NCBI RefSeq assembly: GCF_004114955.1 | Contig: NZ_CP030053.1 | Location: forward strand, 2,790,001 to 2,854,000 | Length of the DNA: 64,000 nt | Source: Bradyrhizobium guangzhouense | Lineage (GTDB): Bacteria > Pseudomonadota > Alphaproteobacteria > Rhizobiales > Xanthobacteraceae | Direction of reading: 5' to 3' | Part shown: in pieces, positions 16,348-25,285 of the stretch | How the letters are laid out: every line of letters starts with the position of its first letter | Numbering within the stretch: position 1 is the first letter of the stretch | Position numbers and translations under genes: made by a program | The notes under the pieces: model-generated | Told to the model about the DNA's origin: nothing | Seen by the model: the letters and a program-made list of their open reading frames with translations, nothing else | Database searches by the model: none

Positions 16348-17709
16348 TTATCGCGCTTTGGTCTCGTCGTCACTGAGCGCGCGAAACAGCGCCATCAGCA
16401 CCACGAAGGTCGCGACCCACACCATGCGCGCACCATAGCGGTCGTGCGGGCCCGAGATCACGCCGCAGATGAAGGCATTGCCGAGCAAGGCCAGCGTCAC
16501 GGTGGCCGCCAGCAACGTCAGGTCGTCGAGCCGGCGTTGGGCGAGCGCGTGTCCGAGCAGGACGAGCAGCCCCAGCATCGAGACCAGGGCGACCGGGACG
16601 TGCAGCCAGTTGACGTAGTCGAAATTGAGCTCCCAATTCTGCTGACGTGCCGCACGCATAGCCGCGACCTGCGCAGGAATGTAGCGTTCGATGATGCCGT
16701 AAGTGTGCGGAATCCAGACGCTGGCGCCTTCGCCGGTCGCCACATGCAGCAATTGCTGCCCCGTTGCCCGCAGTGCGGCCCAGGCCTGCCAGGCCGGATA
16801 CTCGGCGAGCGATCGCTCGACGATCGTGCCCATCTCGTCGTCGAGCCCGTCGAAGCGGCCGAGCGTGTTGAACATGCTCTTGCCCCACAGGAATTCGTCG
16901 GCCGTCGCCGGCAACTCGTTGCGATAGGGACAAAGCTTGAACTGTTCGTGCGGGCAATGGTCGTTCAGGAAGCGCGCAACGATGCCGTCCTGCATCATGC
17001 GGCCGAAGGCGACGCCGGTGCCGCCGGGTGTCCACGCCCATTTGCCCGACAGCGCATGGTTGGCCGCGATCAGCATCAGGCTGCCCGCGACGATCGTCAG
17101 GCTCGCCTGGGCAAGTCCTGACATCGGCAGACGAGGCCCAAGCAACGGCCGCGCCATCCAGCCGACGACGCAGAGCCCGAGCAGCACGCCGAGCGTGGCG
17201 CTGTGAGTTGCGGCCGCAAAGGCGGTAAAGACGAACAGCGCGGCTTTCTCGGCCCAGGAGATGCGACTGCCGCCGACGATCAGCAGAAACAGCGACAGCA
17301 CCGATAGTCCGGCGAAGATGTCGGTGAGCAGCATGCTGGCAAGCCAGGGCAGCGCCGTCGACAGGATCAGCAGCAGGCTGATGGCGGCGAAGCGGGCCGT
17401 CTGCATCATCGAGAGGACGCGCAAGGTGAGCTGCAACAGCCACAGCGTGACCAGCGACTGGACCGCGAGGTTGATCCAGAATCCGGAGCTCTCGCCAAAG
17501 TGGAGATAGATGCCGAACACGGTGGAGCGGCTGGGGACGAGATAGCCTTCGTACCAGCGCGCCAGATAGCCGCCGGTATCCCATTGCAACAGCGGATAGC
17601 CGTTCCAGAACGCCGGCGCGATCATGAGGAGAGGCAGGGCCACCGCCGCCAGCCGCAGCCAAAGCGTACCCGCGGCGCGCGCGCGCAATTGTTCGGTGGT
17701 GATGCTCAA
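16348..17709 (-). CDS. Polytopic membrane protein of unknown function
   Basis: About 453 aa with 10-11 hydrophobic helices and a soluble loop near residues 215-300 containing several Cys (DHCPHEQFKLCPY). A TTG at 17709 is preceded by CGGAG at good spacing, giving a protein that starts SITTEQLRAR before the first helix; a longer frame begins at 17817. The early periplasmic motif LLQWDTGGYLARWYEG recalls membrane glycosyltransferases that place acidic residues in the first loop, but the match is too weak to name a family. Confidence 0.7.
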   Translation of the reverse strand: MSITTEQLRARAAGTLWLRLAAVALPLLMIAPAFWNGYPLLQWDTGGYLARWYEGYLVPSRSTVFGIYLHFGESSGFWINLAVQSLVTLWLLQLTLRVLSMMQTARFAAISLLLILSTALPWLASMLLTDIFAGLSVLSLFLLIVGGSRISWAEKAALFVFTAFAAATHSATLGVLLGLCVVGWMARPLLGPRLPMSGLAQASLTIVAGSLMLIAANHALSGKWAWTPGGTGVAFGRMMQDGIVARFLNDHCPHEQFKLCPYRNELPATADEFLWGKSMFNTLGRFDGLDDEMGTIVERSLAEYPAWQAWAALRATGQQLLHVATGEGASVWIPHTYGIIERYIPAQVAAMRAARQQNWELNFDYVNWLHVPVALVSMLGLLVLLGHALAQRRLDDLTLLAATVTLALLGNAFICGVISGPHDRYGARMVWVATFVVLMALFRALSDDETKAR

Positions 17710-17997
17710 AACGGCTCCGTGGTCTTGCGGACCATGCCTCCAATAAGGGTCGGGACGAAATTCACCAATAGTTTGACGCTGCCCGGCTTGAATTTGGCAA
17801 GACTCTGACCATTTCAAGCCGACCCTGCCGCCTGGGGGCGCCAGAAGAAGCTGTTGTGTTTCAACGCGTTGGCATGTTTCCCTGGGGCAAGGCCCTGTTC
17901 ACTCTCAGGCAAGCCCGTCAGGACTTTGTCGCCTACACTGTGCTATAAGACCAGCAAAACCAGCCCATTCCAAAGAGCAGATCCCAGAGAGAAAATC

Positions 17998-18822
17998 ATG
18001 GCAGTGCATCAGGTCAATCCGGGAGGAAAGCTCGCTTCGCTCGATCCGATCTGGGAGCGGATTCGCGGCGAGGCGGAGGACATCGTCCATCGCGAGCCCG
18101 AGCTTGCAACCTTCATCTACTCGACGGTGCTGCATCACAGCCGCCTCGAGGATTCCGTGATCCACCGCCTCGCCGACCGGCTCGATCATTCGGCGCTGTC
18201 GGGCGATCTGGTGCGCCAGACCTATGACGAAGCCCTGCGCGACGATCCCGATCTCGGCAATGCCTTCCGCGCCGACCTCGTCGCCGTCTACGACCGCGAT
18301 CCCGCGACCTCGCGCTTCATCGATCCCTTGCTCTACTTCAAGGGCTTTCACGCCATCCAGACCCATCGTCTCGCGCACTGGCTCTATCTCAAGGGCCGCA
18401 AGGATTTTGCGTATTATCTCCAGAGCCGCGCCTCCGCGGTGTTCCAGACCGACATCAATCCCGCCGCGCGCATCGGCCGCGGCATCTTCCTCGACCACGC
18501 CACCGGCTTCGTCTGCGGCGAGACGGCCGTGATCGAGGACGACGTCTCGATCCTGCACGGCGTCACGCTCGGCGGCACCGGCAAGGAGAACGAGGATCGT
18601 CATCCGAAGATCCGCCATGGCGTGTTGATCGGCGCCGGCGCCAAGATCCTCGGCAATATCGAGATCGGCCATTGCGCGCGCATCGCGGCGGGCTCGGTCG
18701 TGGTGAAGCCCGTGCCGCACAACGTCACGGTTGCCGGCGTACCGGCGAAGGTCGTCGGCGAAGCCGGCTGCGCCGAGCCGTCGCGCACCATGGACCAGAT
18801 GATCAACGCGATGGGTCTCTGA
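17998..18822 (+). CDS. cysE: Serine O-acetyltransferase
   Basis: Makes O-acetylserine from serine and acetyl-CoA, the first step of cysteine synthesis; cytoplasmic hexamer in known members. At 274 aa it is the usual size. The N-terminal helical SATase domain (PIWERIRGEAEDIVHREPEL) is followed by the left-handed beta-helix with catalytic His/Asp region FKGFHAIQTHRLAHWLY and DHATGFVCGETAVIEDD. The hexapeptide turns GVTLGGTGK and GAKILGNIEIG follow. The start at MAVHQ is chosen for its GAGAG ribosome site and family fit; about 48 upstream codons are open but not conserved-looking. A terminator follows. Confidence 0.96.
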   Translation: MAVHQVNPGGKLASLDPIWERIRGEAEDIVHREPELATFIYSTVLHHSRLEDSVIHRLADRLDHSALSGDLVRQTYDEALRDDPDLGNAFRADLVAVYDRDPATSRFIDPLLYFKGFHAIQTHRLAHWLYLKGRKDFAYYLQSRASAVFQTDINPAARIGRGIFLDHATGFVCGETAVIEDDVSILHGVTLGGTGKENEDRHPKIRHGVLIGAGAKILGNIEIGHCARIAAGSVVVKPVPHNVTVAGVPAKVVGEAGCAEPSRTMDQMINAMGL

Positions 18823-18836
18823 GCGTGCGTGCCTGA

Positions 18837-18859
18837 GGGCCGGATTTTCCGGCCCTTTT
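18837..18859 (+). terminator. Rho-independent terminator after cysE
   Basis: GGGCCGGA / TCCGGCCC stem with a TTT loop, followed by TTTTC, 15 bp after the cysE stop. Confidence 0.88.
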
Positions 18860-18946
18860 CGTCCCCAAATTCTTTGCCAATTCATGCTGGCGGTTCGCCG
18901 CATCTCGTCCTAAAACCCGCCGACCAATTTTGATCGGAGACTTGCC

Positions 18947-19165
18947 GTGGACGTCAAAGAAGTCAGAAAGCTGGACGCGTATCTGAAGCGCGTATTCGGC
19001 AATCCCAAGATCCGCGTCGTGCCGCGGCCGAAGAAGGACGATTCCGCCGAGGTCTATATCGGCGAGGAGTTCATCGGCGTGCTGTTCGTCGATGACGAGG
19101 ATGATGATCGCTCGTTCCAGTTCCAGATGGCGATCCTCGAGGACGATCTGGTCGACCAGGAATAA
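18947..19165 (+). CDS. DUF3126-type small protein
   Basis: 72-aa acidic protein starting with GTG after CGGAGA. The sequence (MDVKEVRKLDAYLKRVFG, then EVYIGEEFIGVLF and an acidic DDEDDDRSF stretch) matches what I know of DUF3126, a family restricted to alphaproteobacteria and commonly found beside cysE, as here. Its function is unknown. Confidence 0.85.
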   Translation: MDVKEVRKLDAYLKRVFGNPKIRVVPRPKKDDSAEVYIGEEFIGVLFVDDEDDDRSFQFQMAILEDDLVDQE

Positions 19166-19212
19166 TTTTCGACAGCATCATCGCGGGCTCAGCAAGGTCC
19201 TCGCTCGCTCTC

Positions 19213-19356
19213 TCGTGTCCCGGACGCACTGCAACGCTCTTGGCGTTGCAGTGCAGAGCCGGGACCCAAAAGCCACATCACGCATCTCGGCAACATGGGT
19301 CCCGGCTCTGCCGCGCACCATCGAAGGGACGCTGCGCTGCATCAGGGGGCACGAGA
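19213..19356. repeat. Dispersed intergenic repeat (CGTGTCCCGGACGC family), copy 1
   Basis: About 145 bp starting CTCGTGTCCCGGACGC and ending with an approximate inverted counterpart (GGACGCTGCGCTGC ... CACGAG). It has internal hairpins such as ACTGCAACG ... CGTTGCAGT and the paired segments AGAGCCGGGAC / GTCCCGGCTCT. A related copy is at 49708-49842. Confidence 0.6.
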
Positions 19357-19385
19357 TCGCGTTTTGGGCACAACTGCATCAACGC

Positions 19386-19465
19386 CGTCATTGCGAGCGC
19401 AGCGAAGCAATCCAGAATCCCTCCGCGGAGACGGTCCGGATTGCTTCGCTGCGCTCGCAATGACG
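19386..19465. repeat. 80-bp palindromic repeat, copy A
   Basis: Perfect 28-bp inverted arms starting CGTCATTGCGAGCGCAGCG around a short variable centre. The same 80-bp unit recurs at 21364-21443 and 57893-57972. It lies just downstream of the thioesterase gene. Confidence 0.9.
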
Positions 19466-19502
19466 GAGAGTATCTCGCGACCGCCGTCGCGGCCCGATAA
19501 CT

Positions 19503-19907
19503 CTATCTCTTCGCCAGAATGCGCAGCCGCGCCGTTGCGTCGGCGACCGTGATACCCTCGGCGTCCATGAGTTCGGCCTGCACGACCATGTCGCGCTCGG
19601 TGTGCTCCGTCACGCGCGCCCGTGCCGTGATGGCTCCGACCGCTGCCGGCTTCAGGAAGCGCGTATCCAGACTCCTGGTAACGACGGTCAGGTCGGACGA
19701 GAGCTTCGCGAGCGCGCAAACTCCGGTCGCAGAGTCCAGCATCGCCGCCAGAAACCCGCCCTGGATCGTCCCGTGCCTGTTGGTGAACGCGCTCTGAGCA
19801 TCAAAGCGGATCAGCGCGTGCCCGGCCTCGTCGAAGCCGAGCCATTCGCGTCCGAGCAATTGGGCGCCGGGTGGTAGATTCGCTATTGCGTCGCTCACAT
19901 CGCTCAC
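19503..19907 (-). CDS. PaaI-type hot-dog thioesterase
   Basis: Acyl-CoA thioesterase-type hot-dog protein, about 134 aa. The motif HGTIQGGFLAAMLDSATGVCAL (hot-dog helix, with the HG and the catalytic-type Asp) is clear, followed by TRSLDTRFLKPAAVGAITARARV and a strand ending LRILAKR. Two tandem GTG codons (19907 and 19898) are the possible starts. A second, shortened and frameshifted copy lies at 21486-21798 on the same strand, on the other side of the FAD monooxygenase gene. Confidence 0.88.
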   Translation of the reverse strand: MSDVSDAIANLPPGAQLLGREWLGFDEAGHALIRFDAQSAFTNRHGTIQGGFLAAMLDSATGVCALAKLSSDLTVVTRSLDTRFLKPAAVGAITARARVTEHTERDMVVQAELMDAEGITVADATARLRILAKR

Positions 19908-20146
19908 CCCGGGGTTTTTTCCTTGAAGGCGAGGGTACCAAGCAGTCGATCCGGCGCAAGGCCTGGCGGCACTGACGCCATCGGCAACAATCCGTGAGTA
20001 CAGCGCGTGACCGCGCCGATCCAGAGTGGCGCGCCCCAAGATCATTCCGTCGATGTGCACGCAATGTCTTTTGATATGTCTCGCCTGACCGGGAAGCACT
20101 CGGCTGTCCGTGTTGAACCGGCCGCCGCTCGTCCCATATCCCTTTC

Positions 20147-21337
20147 ATGAAAACAGTGCTGATCTCCGGGGCGGGGATCGCAGGGCCGACCCTGGCCTAT
20201 TGGCTCAAGCGTGCCGGCTATGCGCCGACCCTGGTCGAGCGTGCGCCTGCGCTTCGACAGGGCGGCTATGTCATCGATTTCTGGGGACTGGGTTACGACA
20301 TTGCCGAGCGCATGGGGCTGCTGCCGGCGATCGAACGCGCCGGCTATCATGTGCGCGAGATGCGCATCGTCGACGACGATGGCCGGCGCGTTGCCGGCTT
20401 CGGAACCCGCGTGTTCGACGAGCTCACGGGTGGACGTTTCATCACGCTGGCGCGAAGCGATCTGTCGCGCTTGCTGTACGACGCGATAGGCGGTTCCGTG
20501 GAGGTCGTCTTCGATGACGAGATCGTTGCGCTCGAGGAGCGGCCCGACCACGTCGCCGTTCGTTTGCTGCGTGGCGGAGAGCGCCGCTTCGATCTCGTGG
20601 TCGGGGCCGACGGCCTGCATTCGGCGGTGCGGCGTCTTGCCTTCGGGCCGCAACAGGCTTTCGAACGGAATCTCGGCTATGGCGTCGCCGCGTTCGAGAT
20701 TCACGGCTACGACAGACGCGATGAGAATATGTATCTCATGTATACCCGGCCGGGTCGCATGGTCGGGCGCTTTGCTTTGCATGGCGATCGAACGCTGCTC
20801 GTTTTCATCTTTGCCGACGATGCCCGTCGATTGCCCACGACGCTTGCCGATCAAAAGGCGACGCTGCGCGAGATCTACCGCGATGCGCGATGGGAGTGGC
20901 CGAACCTCCGTCAGGCGCTCGAGCGCTGCGATGATCTCTATTTTGACCGCATCAGCCAGATCAAGATGGACCGTTGGGCACGCGGACGCATCGCTCTGAT
21001 TGGCGATGCGGCCTTCTGCGTGTCGCTGGCGGCCGGGCAGGGCTCGGCGCTGGCCATGATCTCCGCTTACGTGCTTGCTGGTGAACTCGCCCGTGCCGGC
21101 GGGAGCTATCAGGACGCATTCAGCGCCTACGAGACCCGGTTGCGGAGCTACATTGACGCCAAGCAACGCGGAGCGGAGCGCTTCGCCGCGGCGTTCGCGC
21201 CGAGGACCTCGTATGGCCTGTGGTTTCGAAACCAGGTGGTCAGGGCGTTCTCATTGCCGGGCGGAGCAAGACTTGCCGTCGGCCGAGAGCTCGCGGACAG
21301 GGTGGATCTGCCGGACTATGGCTGGGACGAGCAATGA
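20147..21337 (+). CDS. FAD-dependent monooxygenase (TetX/PHBH-like fold)
   Basis: 396-aa class A flavoprotein monooxygenase. The FAD-binding GAGIAGPTLAYWLKRAG motif starts at residue 8, the DG motif is VVGADGLHSAVRR near 165, and GDAAFCVSLAAGQGSALAM near 285 contacts the FAD ribityl phosphate. It is divergent from the intact thioesterase gene and convergent with the decayed copy. No Shine-Dalgarno is obvious before the ATG. The substrate is unknown; drug-modifying relatives exist in the family, but nothing here shows that activity. Confidence 0.9.
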   Translation: MKTVLISGAGIAGPTLAYWLKRAGYAPTLVERAPALRQGGYVIDFWGLGYDIAERMGLLPAIERAGYHVREMRIVDDDGRRVAGFGTRVFDELTGGRFITLARSDLSRLLYDAIGGSVEVVFDDEIVALEERPDHVAVRLLRGGERRFDLVVGADGLHSAVRRLAFGPQQAFERNLGYGVAAFEIHGYDRRDENMYLMYTRPGRMVGRFALHGDRTLLVFIFADDARRLPTTLADQKATLREIYRDARWEWPNLRQALERCDDLYFDRISQIKMDRWARGRIALIGDAAFCVSLAAGQGSALAMISAYVLAGELARAGGSYQDAFSAYETRLRSYIDAKQRGAERFAAAFAPRTSYGLWFRNQVVRAFSLPGGARLAVGRELADRVDLPDYGWDEQ

Positions 21338-21363
21338 GGGCGAAGATGGGGCTATCTCCACAT

Positions 21364-21443
21364 CGTCATTGCGAGCGAAGCGAAGCAATCCAGAGTTTTT
21401 CCGCGGTGGGATTCTGGATTGCTTCGCTTCGCTCGCAATGACG
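21364..21443. repeat. 80-bp palindromic repeat, copy B
   Basis: Same 80-bp unit as copy A, with arms of 31 bp. Compared with copy A, one C in the left arm is A and the matching G in the right arm is T, so pairing is kept. Confidence 0.9.
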
Positions 21444-21485
21444 GATGATAGGCCGGAGGGTCGCGGAGGCTGTTTCCTCACGCCT

Positions 21486-21798
21486 CTATTTCCTTGCCAG
21501 AATTCGCAATTGTGCCGTGATGGCTCCGACCGCCACAGGCTTCAGGAAGCGCGTGTCCAGACCCTTGGTGACCACGGTCAGGTCAGGCGAGAGCTTCGCG
21601 AGCGCGCAAACTCCGGTCGCGGAGTCCAGTATCGCCGCCAGAAAGCCACCCTGGATTGTCCCGTGCCTGTCGGTGAACGCGCTCTGAGCCTCAAAGCGGA
21701 TCAGCGCATGTCCAGCCTCGTCGAAGCCGAGCCATTTGCGTCCCAACAGTCGGGCGCGAGGTGGAAGATGTTCCGCAGCGTCGATCGCGCCGCCTCAC
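21486..21798 (-). pseudogene. Decayed copy of the PaaI-type thioesterase gene
   Basis: Closely matches the gene at 19503-19907 from its start region through AVGAITA, then jumps to LRILARK, losing 31 codons (93 nt) that in the intact copy encode the end strands of the hot-dog fold. Near the start, one extra base puts the ancestral GTG (21798) out of frame and brings a TGA in frame. Only a TTG inside (MGRKWLGF) could restart an 86-aa product. It is unlikely to give a working enzyme. The palindromic repeat just beyond its 3' end matches the one beside the intact gene. Confidence 0.85.
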
Positions 21799-21871
21799 CG
21801 CGCGTGATGTGTTGGCGACGAGCCTATCAGCCGATCCGTGTTGCGCAAGCACGGGCGCATCGAGACCACGC

Positions 21872-22933
21872 TCACAGACCGCTCACCGTCTTCGTGATTC
21901 GCTCAATCGCCTTTTGACCATCCGGGTCGGAGGGGGCCAATTCGGAGAACTTTCTGAAATCCGCCAATGCGCGTTGCGGATCGTTCTTCCGTTCCCATGA
22001 TATGCCGCGGTTATAGAATGCCATTGCGTAGTTTGGATTGAGCCGGACCACCTGGTTCAAATCCTCGATGGCGTAATCGTATTCGCCTTTGGCGTTATAG
22101 GCGGCGCCGCGATTGTTGAACGCGTCGAAGTGGCCCGGATCAAGCCGGATCGCCTGGTTGAAATCTTCGATGGCGCGGTCGAATTCGCACTTGGCGTTAT
22201 AGATGTTGCCGCGGTTGTTGAATGCGCTTGCGTAGTTCGGATTGAGGCGGATCGCCTCGCTGTAATCCTCGATGGCGTGGTCGTATTGGCCTTTGCTTTT
22301 GTAGGCGATGCCGCGGTTGTAGAACATATCCGCGCGGTTCGGCTTGAGCCGGATTGCCTGGTTGTAGTCCTCGATGGCGCTGTCGTGGTCGCCTTCGGCG
22401 TCATAGGCGGAGCCGCGATTGTAGAACGCATCTGCGTGTTTCGGGTTAAGCCGGATCGCCTGGCTGTAATCCGCGATGGCGCGGTCCCGCTGGCCTATGT
22501 TGCCAAAGGCATTTCCGCGGTTGTTGAAGGCGTGTGCGTAGTTCGGATTGAGCCGGATCGATTGGTCGTAATCCTCGATGGAGCGGTCGTATTGGCCTTT
22601 AGCAAAATAGGCGTTGCCGTGGTTGAAGAACGCCAATGCGTAGTTCGGATCTAGCCCGATCGCCTGGCTGCAATCGGCAAGGGCCTTGTCGCTGTCGTGC
22701 TTTCCATTCCACTCGGAGCAGCGATTGTTGAAAAGGGCAGCAAGCTGACGATCGCCATATTGGCCTGAATCGATCGCGCGTGTGCACGCGTCTATTGCCT
22801 CTTCGCCAGATGCCTTTCCACAAGTGTATACATCGTCGGCTGCGGCGGGCGTCGTCGCCAACCAAAAGGCCAGAGCCGCCAGCGCGGACAAGGCAACAGC
22901 CAGAGGCAGCAGCAACACCCTCAACCTCGACAT
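21872..22933 (-). CDS. Exported tetratricopeptide-repeat protein
   Basis: 353 aa. A signal peptide (LLLPLAVALSALAALAFWLA, cleavage after PAAA-D) is followed by a Cys-containing N-terminal unit, then about eight near-perfect 34-residue TPRs of the form AIEDYNQAIRLNPNYAxAF-NRG. The 102-bp DNA units are very alike, so the array can expand or contract by recombination. TPR arrays mediate protein-protein contacts; the partner is unknown. It is probably periplasmic. Confidence 0.9.
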   Translation of the reverse strand: MSRLRVLLLPLAVALSALAALAFWLATTPAAADDVYTCGKASGEEAIDACTRAIDSGQYGDRQLAALFNNRCSEWNGKHDSDKALADCSQAIGLDPNYALAFFNHGNAYFAKGQYDRSIEDYDQSIRLNPNYAHAFNNRGNAFGNIGQRDRAIADYSQAIRLNPKHADAFYNRGSAYDAEGDHDSAIEDYNQAIRLKPNRADMFYNRGIAYKSKGQYDHAIEDYSEAIRLNPNYASAFNNRGNIYNAKCEFDRAIEDFNQAIRLDPGHFDAFNNRGAAYNAKGEYDYAIEDLNQVVRLNPNYAMAFYNRGISWERKNDPQRALADFRKFSELAPSDPDGQKAIERITKTVSGL

Positions 22934-23268
22934 CGGAACCCTCGGGACAATTTGCCCTATATGTCGTCTTTCCCAAGCATGAGGTTCAGGCCGGCTGACG
23001 AACCCCCACCCGCATTCCAGCCCCCGAAATGCAATAGCGTCAGATTATCCGCAGAATGGCCGGATGCAATTTGTCGTCTGTAATGTCAGTCACATGACTG
23101 GCAGCCGCGCCACTCAAGTCATGCTTTACATGATGCCATCATGCCATGTTTCGGCCGACGGGTCAAGAAAAAATTCGTAAAAGACGAATTATCAAAAATC
23201 AGAAACGGTGACGGGCGCCCCGGCTACTGTGCATGGGGTTGTTTTCGAGTTTTGCGTCGCGGCCGGGT
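22934..23268. other. Intergenic region
   Basis: 335 bp upstream of the TPR gene and downstream of the next minus-strand gene. It contains short inverted repeats, AGTCA-CA-TGACT near 23090 and AATTCGT-AAAAG-ACGAATT near 23172, within an AT-richer patch. These may be regulatory for the TPR gene. No coding sequence is supported. Confidence 0.45.
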
Positions 23269-24000
23269 TCAGCCCTTCGGCCCGTGCAGCTGCGTGGTCA
23301 GCCTGTCCATCGCGCCCGCGACATCGCGCCATTGCGACAGCCAACTGCGCGGAAAGCGGAAGGTGAGATCGGCGCCGCCGACGCGGCGCTCGGACAGGCA
23401 CATGCCGGGCGTCGATGCATCGCGCGTGCAGCGGGCGGCGAGTGCGGGCGCGTCTGCCGAAAACAGATCCTCGCTGCCATAGGGCGTGTCGCTGCGGAAG
23501 GCGCGCATCGTCAATCCGTCCTCCGGCGCCGTTGCGGACAGCTCGAGATAGCGCGGATAGATCGTCGCCATGCGCTGCTCGGGCGAGAGCGCATCGTGAT
23601 GCGCCGCGATCGACAGGAAGATGCGGTCGATCGGCTGCATCGCCGTGTCCACGGTGTCGGCGGTGACATGCGTCGGTCCGGTCGGTGCGTCCAGCGAGGG
23701 ATAGAGGAAGTCGAGATCGATGCGCTCCTGCGGCCCGGAGTGCCGCTGGATCTTCATCCGGATCGCGGTAACAGGCAGATTGAACAGCGTGCCGCCGACG
23801 CTTACGGGCAGCTTGTCCGGCGCGTCCGCGCCGCCCGTGTTCCAGGTCGGCCACAGCAGATAGGCAACCAGCGCGACCGCGCTCGCTGCGAACACAGAGG
23901 TCAGCGCGATCGGGACGAGATGGGTCCGGGCCCGCGTCTTTGCGTTCATCCTGGCGTTGGTTCCGGAAGAGCGAGGGGAGGTTGCAGAAAACACCGTCAT
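23269..24000 (-). CDS. Conserved hypothetical membrane-anchored protein
   Basis: 243 aa (an internal ATG at 23949 is an alternative start). One membrane helix, IALTSVFAASAVALVAYLLW near residue 32, anchors a periplasmic domain rich in beta strands, with a possible disulfide (RCTRDASTPGMC). No motif of a known enzyme is visible. It stands alone upstream of a CtrA-type site that belongs to the next, divergent gene. Confidence 0.7.
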   Translation of the reverse strand: MTVFSATSPRSSGTNARMNAKTRARTHLVPIALTSVFAASAVALVAYLLWPTWNTGGADAPDKLPVSVGGTLFNLPVTAIRMKIQRHSGPQERIDLDFLYPSLDAPTGPTHVTADTVDTAMQPIDRIFLSIAAHHDALSPEQRMATIYPRYLELSATAPEDGLTMRAFRSDTPYGSEDLFSADAPALAARCTRDASTPGMCLSERRVGGADLTFRFPRSWLSQWRDVAGAMDRLTTQLHGPKG

Positions 24001-24136
24001 GACGTCGCAAATGGGTCCGAGGTCGGTCGGCCGTTGGCCGACGAATCACCGGCGAATATGCCACGCTGCTGCGATGTCGCGGAAGGTTCCGGGCTGCAGG
24101 GAAGGCGGAGGGCTCTGCCCGGGCCGGGCGGCCCCG

Positions 24137-24151
24137 TTAACCTTCGCTTAA
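24137..24151 (+). promoter_or_regulatory. CtrA-type binding site
   Basis: TTAA-CCTTCGC-TTAA fits the full CtrA consensus TTAA-N7-TTAA. It lies 73 bp upstream of the ATG at 24225, with a further GCGTTAACC just downstream. Cell-cycle control of the small membrane protein is inferred. Confidence 0.55.
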
Positions 24152-24224
24152 GGATAATGTAGCGTTAACCGGCACTATTTGTCACAGGAAAGCTCCTCGC
24201 GTTGCGTATGGGCGGACTGTTCCG

Positions 24225-24554
24225 ATGACACCTGAAGCTCTCAACACCTTCTTCTCGATCTGCATCGGCTTTGCGCTCGCGGGCGCGCTCGCGAATGGCT
24301 ATCAGGCGCTGTCGCAACGGCCGGCAGGTTTCGGATTGTTGCAGGAGGGCGTGGCGCCGAAGACGTTTGCGGCCGTGCCGTTCCTGGTGTTCGCGGCGCC
24401 CTTCATCATCATGCGCAATACGCTGCGCGGCATGCGGCTCGAAAGCCGCCGCTTCGAGTTCGTGATGGTGGCGACCGTCATCGCCGGCTTCTGGAGCATG
24501 ATGAGCGGCACCTTCTTCCTGATGACGCTGCGCGCGACCGGCGTGCTGGGCTGA
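24225..24554 (+). CDS. Small conserved membrane protein (possibly DUF6949)
   Basis: 109 aa with three hydrophobic helices (LNTFFSICIGFALAGALANG, FAAVPFLVFAAPFIIM, MVATVIAGFWSMMSGTFFL). It begins at an ATG downstream of a CtrA-type box. It resembles a family of unknown function common in Bradyrhizobiaceae; the DUF number is from memory. The gamma-carbonic-anhydrase-like gene follows 82 bp later on the same strand. Confidence 0.75.
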   Translation: MTPEALNTFFSICIGFALAGALANGYQALSQRPAGFGLLQEGVAPKTFAAVPFLVFAAPFIIMRNTLRGMRLESRRFEFVMVATVIAGFWSMMSGTFFLMTLRATGVLG

Positions 24555-24636
24555 CGCCCTGCACGGCTGCGCGGTGGCCCTTTGCCTCCGTGCCGTCGTT
24601 TCGCTATGGCTTGGGCTGACGTGACAGGAGACCTCC

Positions 24637-25167
24637 ATGGCGATCTACGAGCTCGACGGGCAGGCGCCCGATCTTCCTTCTGACGGCAATTACTTCATTG
24701 CGGAAACCGCGACCGTGATCGGCAAGGTGCGGCTGAAGCCCGGCGCGAGCGTGTGGTTCGGCGCGGTGCTGCGCGGCGACAACGAGTGGATCGAGATCGG
24801 CGAGGGCGCCAATGTGCAGGACGGCTCGACCTGCCACACCGACCTCGGCTTTCCGCTTCTGATCGGCAAGAACTGCACCGTCGGCCACAACGTGATCCTG
24901 CACGGCTGCACCGTCGAGGAGGGCGCGCTGATCGGCATGGGCTCGATCGTCATGAACGGCGCGAAGATCGGCCGCAACAGCATCGTCGGCGCCGGCTCCG
25001 TCATCACCGAGGGCAAGGAGTTTCCCGAACGCTCGCTCATCATCGGCTCGCCGGCGCGCGTCATCCGCACGCTCGACGACGCCCAGGTGCAGAAGATGGG
25101 AAGCGCCGCAAGGTTCTATGTCGCCAACGGCCCGCGCTTCAAAAAGGGCTTGAAGCGGATCGGCTGA
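24637..25167 (+). CDS. Gamma-carbonic anhydrase family protein (YrdA-like)
   Basis: 176-aa left-handed beta-helix trimer-type protein. The metal-site residues of the family are present: [23 protein letters not shown] (His near residue 68) and later [12 protein letters not shown] (two His). AGGAGACCTCC before the ATG is a strong ribosome site. Bacterial YrdA-like members bind zinc or iron but often lack measurable carbonic anhydrase activity, so the reaction is uncertain. Confidence 0.92.
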   Translation: MAIYELDGQAPDLPSDGNYFIAETATVIGKVRLKPGASVWFGAVLRGDNEWIEIGEGANVQDGSTCHTDLGFPLLIGKNCTVGHNVILHGCTVEEGALIGMGSIVMNGAKIGRNSIVGAGSVITEGKEFPERSLIIGSPARVIRTLDDAQVQKMGSAARFYVANGPRFKKGLKRIG

Positions 25168-25204
25168 TCCGCGCTCCGGTTCCATCTGCTTTGCTCCTGC
25201 CGTA

Positions 25205-25224
25205 AAAATACCGGCAGGTATTTT
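25205..25224. promoter_or_regulatory. 20-bp palindrome upstream of the PAS sensor gene
   Basis: AAAATACC-GGCA-GGTATTTT, a perfect inverted repeat 61 bp before the sensor ATG and 37 bp after the previous stop. It could be an operator or the stem of a weak terminator; both fit. Confidence 0.45.
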
Positions 25225-25285
25225 AATCCTCCGCTAGCGCAGTTGCGGCTATCGTGCCCCTCTTTCAACCAGGGAGAGCGGCGCC

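Noticed and set aside
17920..17950. TTGTCG and TATAAG before cysE as a promoter
   Set aside because: Spacing between the two hexamers is about 12 bp, too short for sigma-70 recognition.
22033..22760. Regular 102-bp repeats as a possible CRISPR array
   Set aside because: The repeats are translated without interruption into 34-residue TPR units; there are no spacers.
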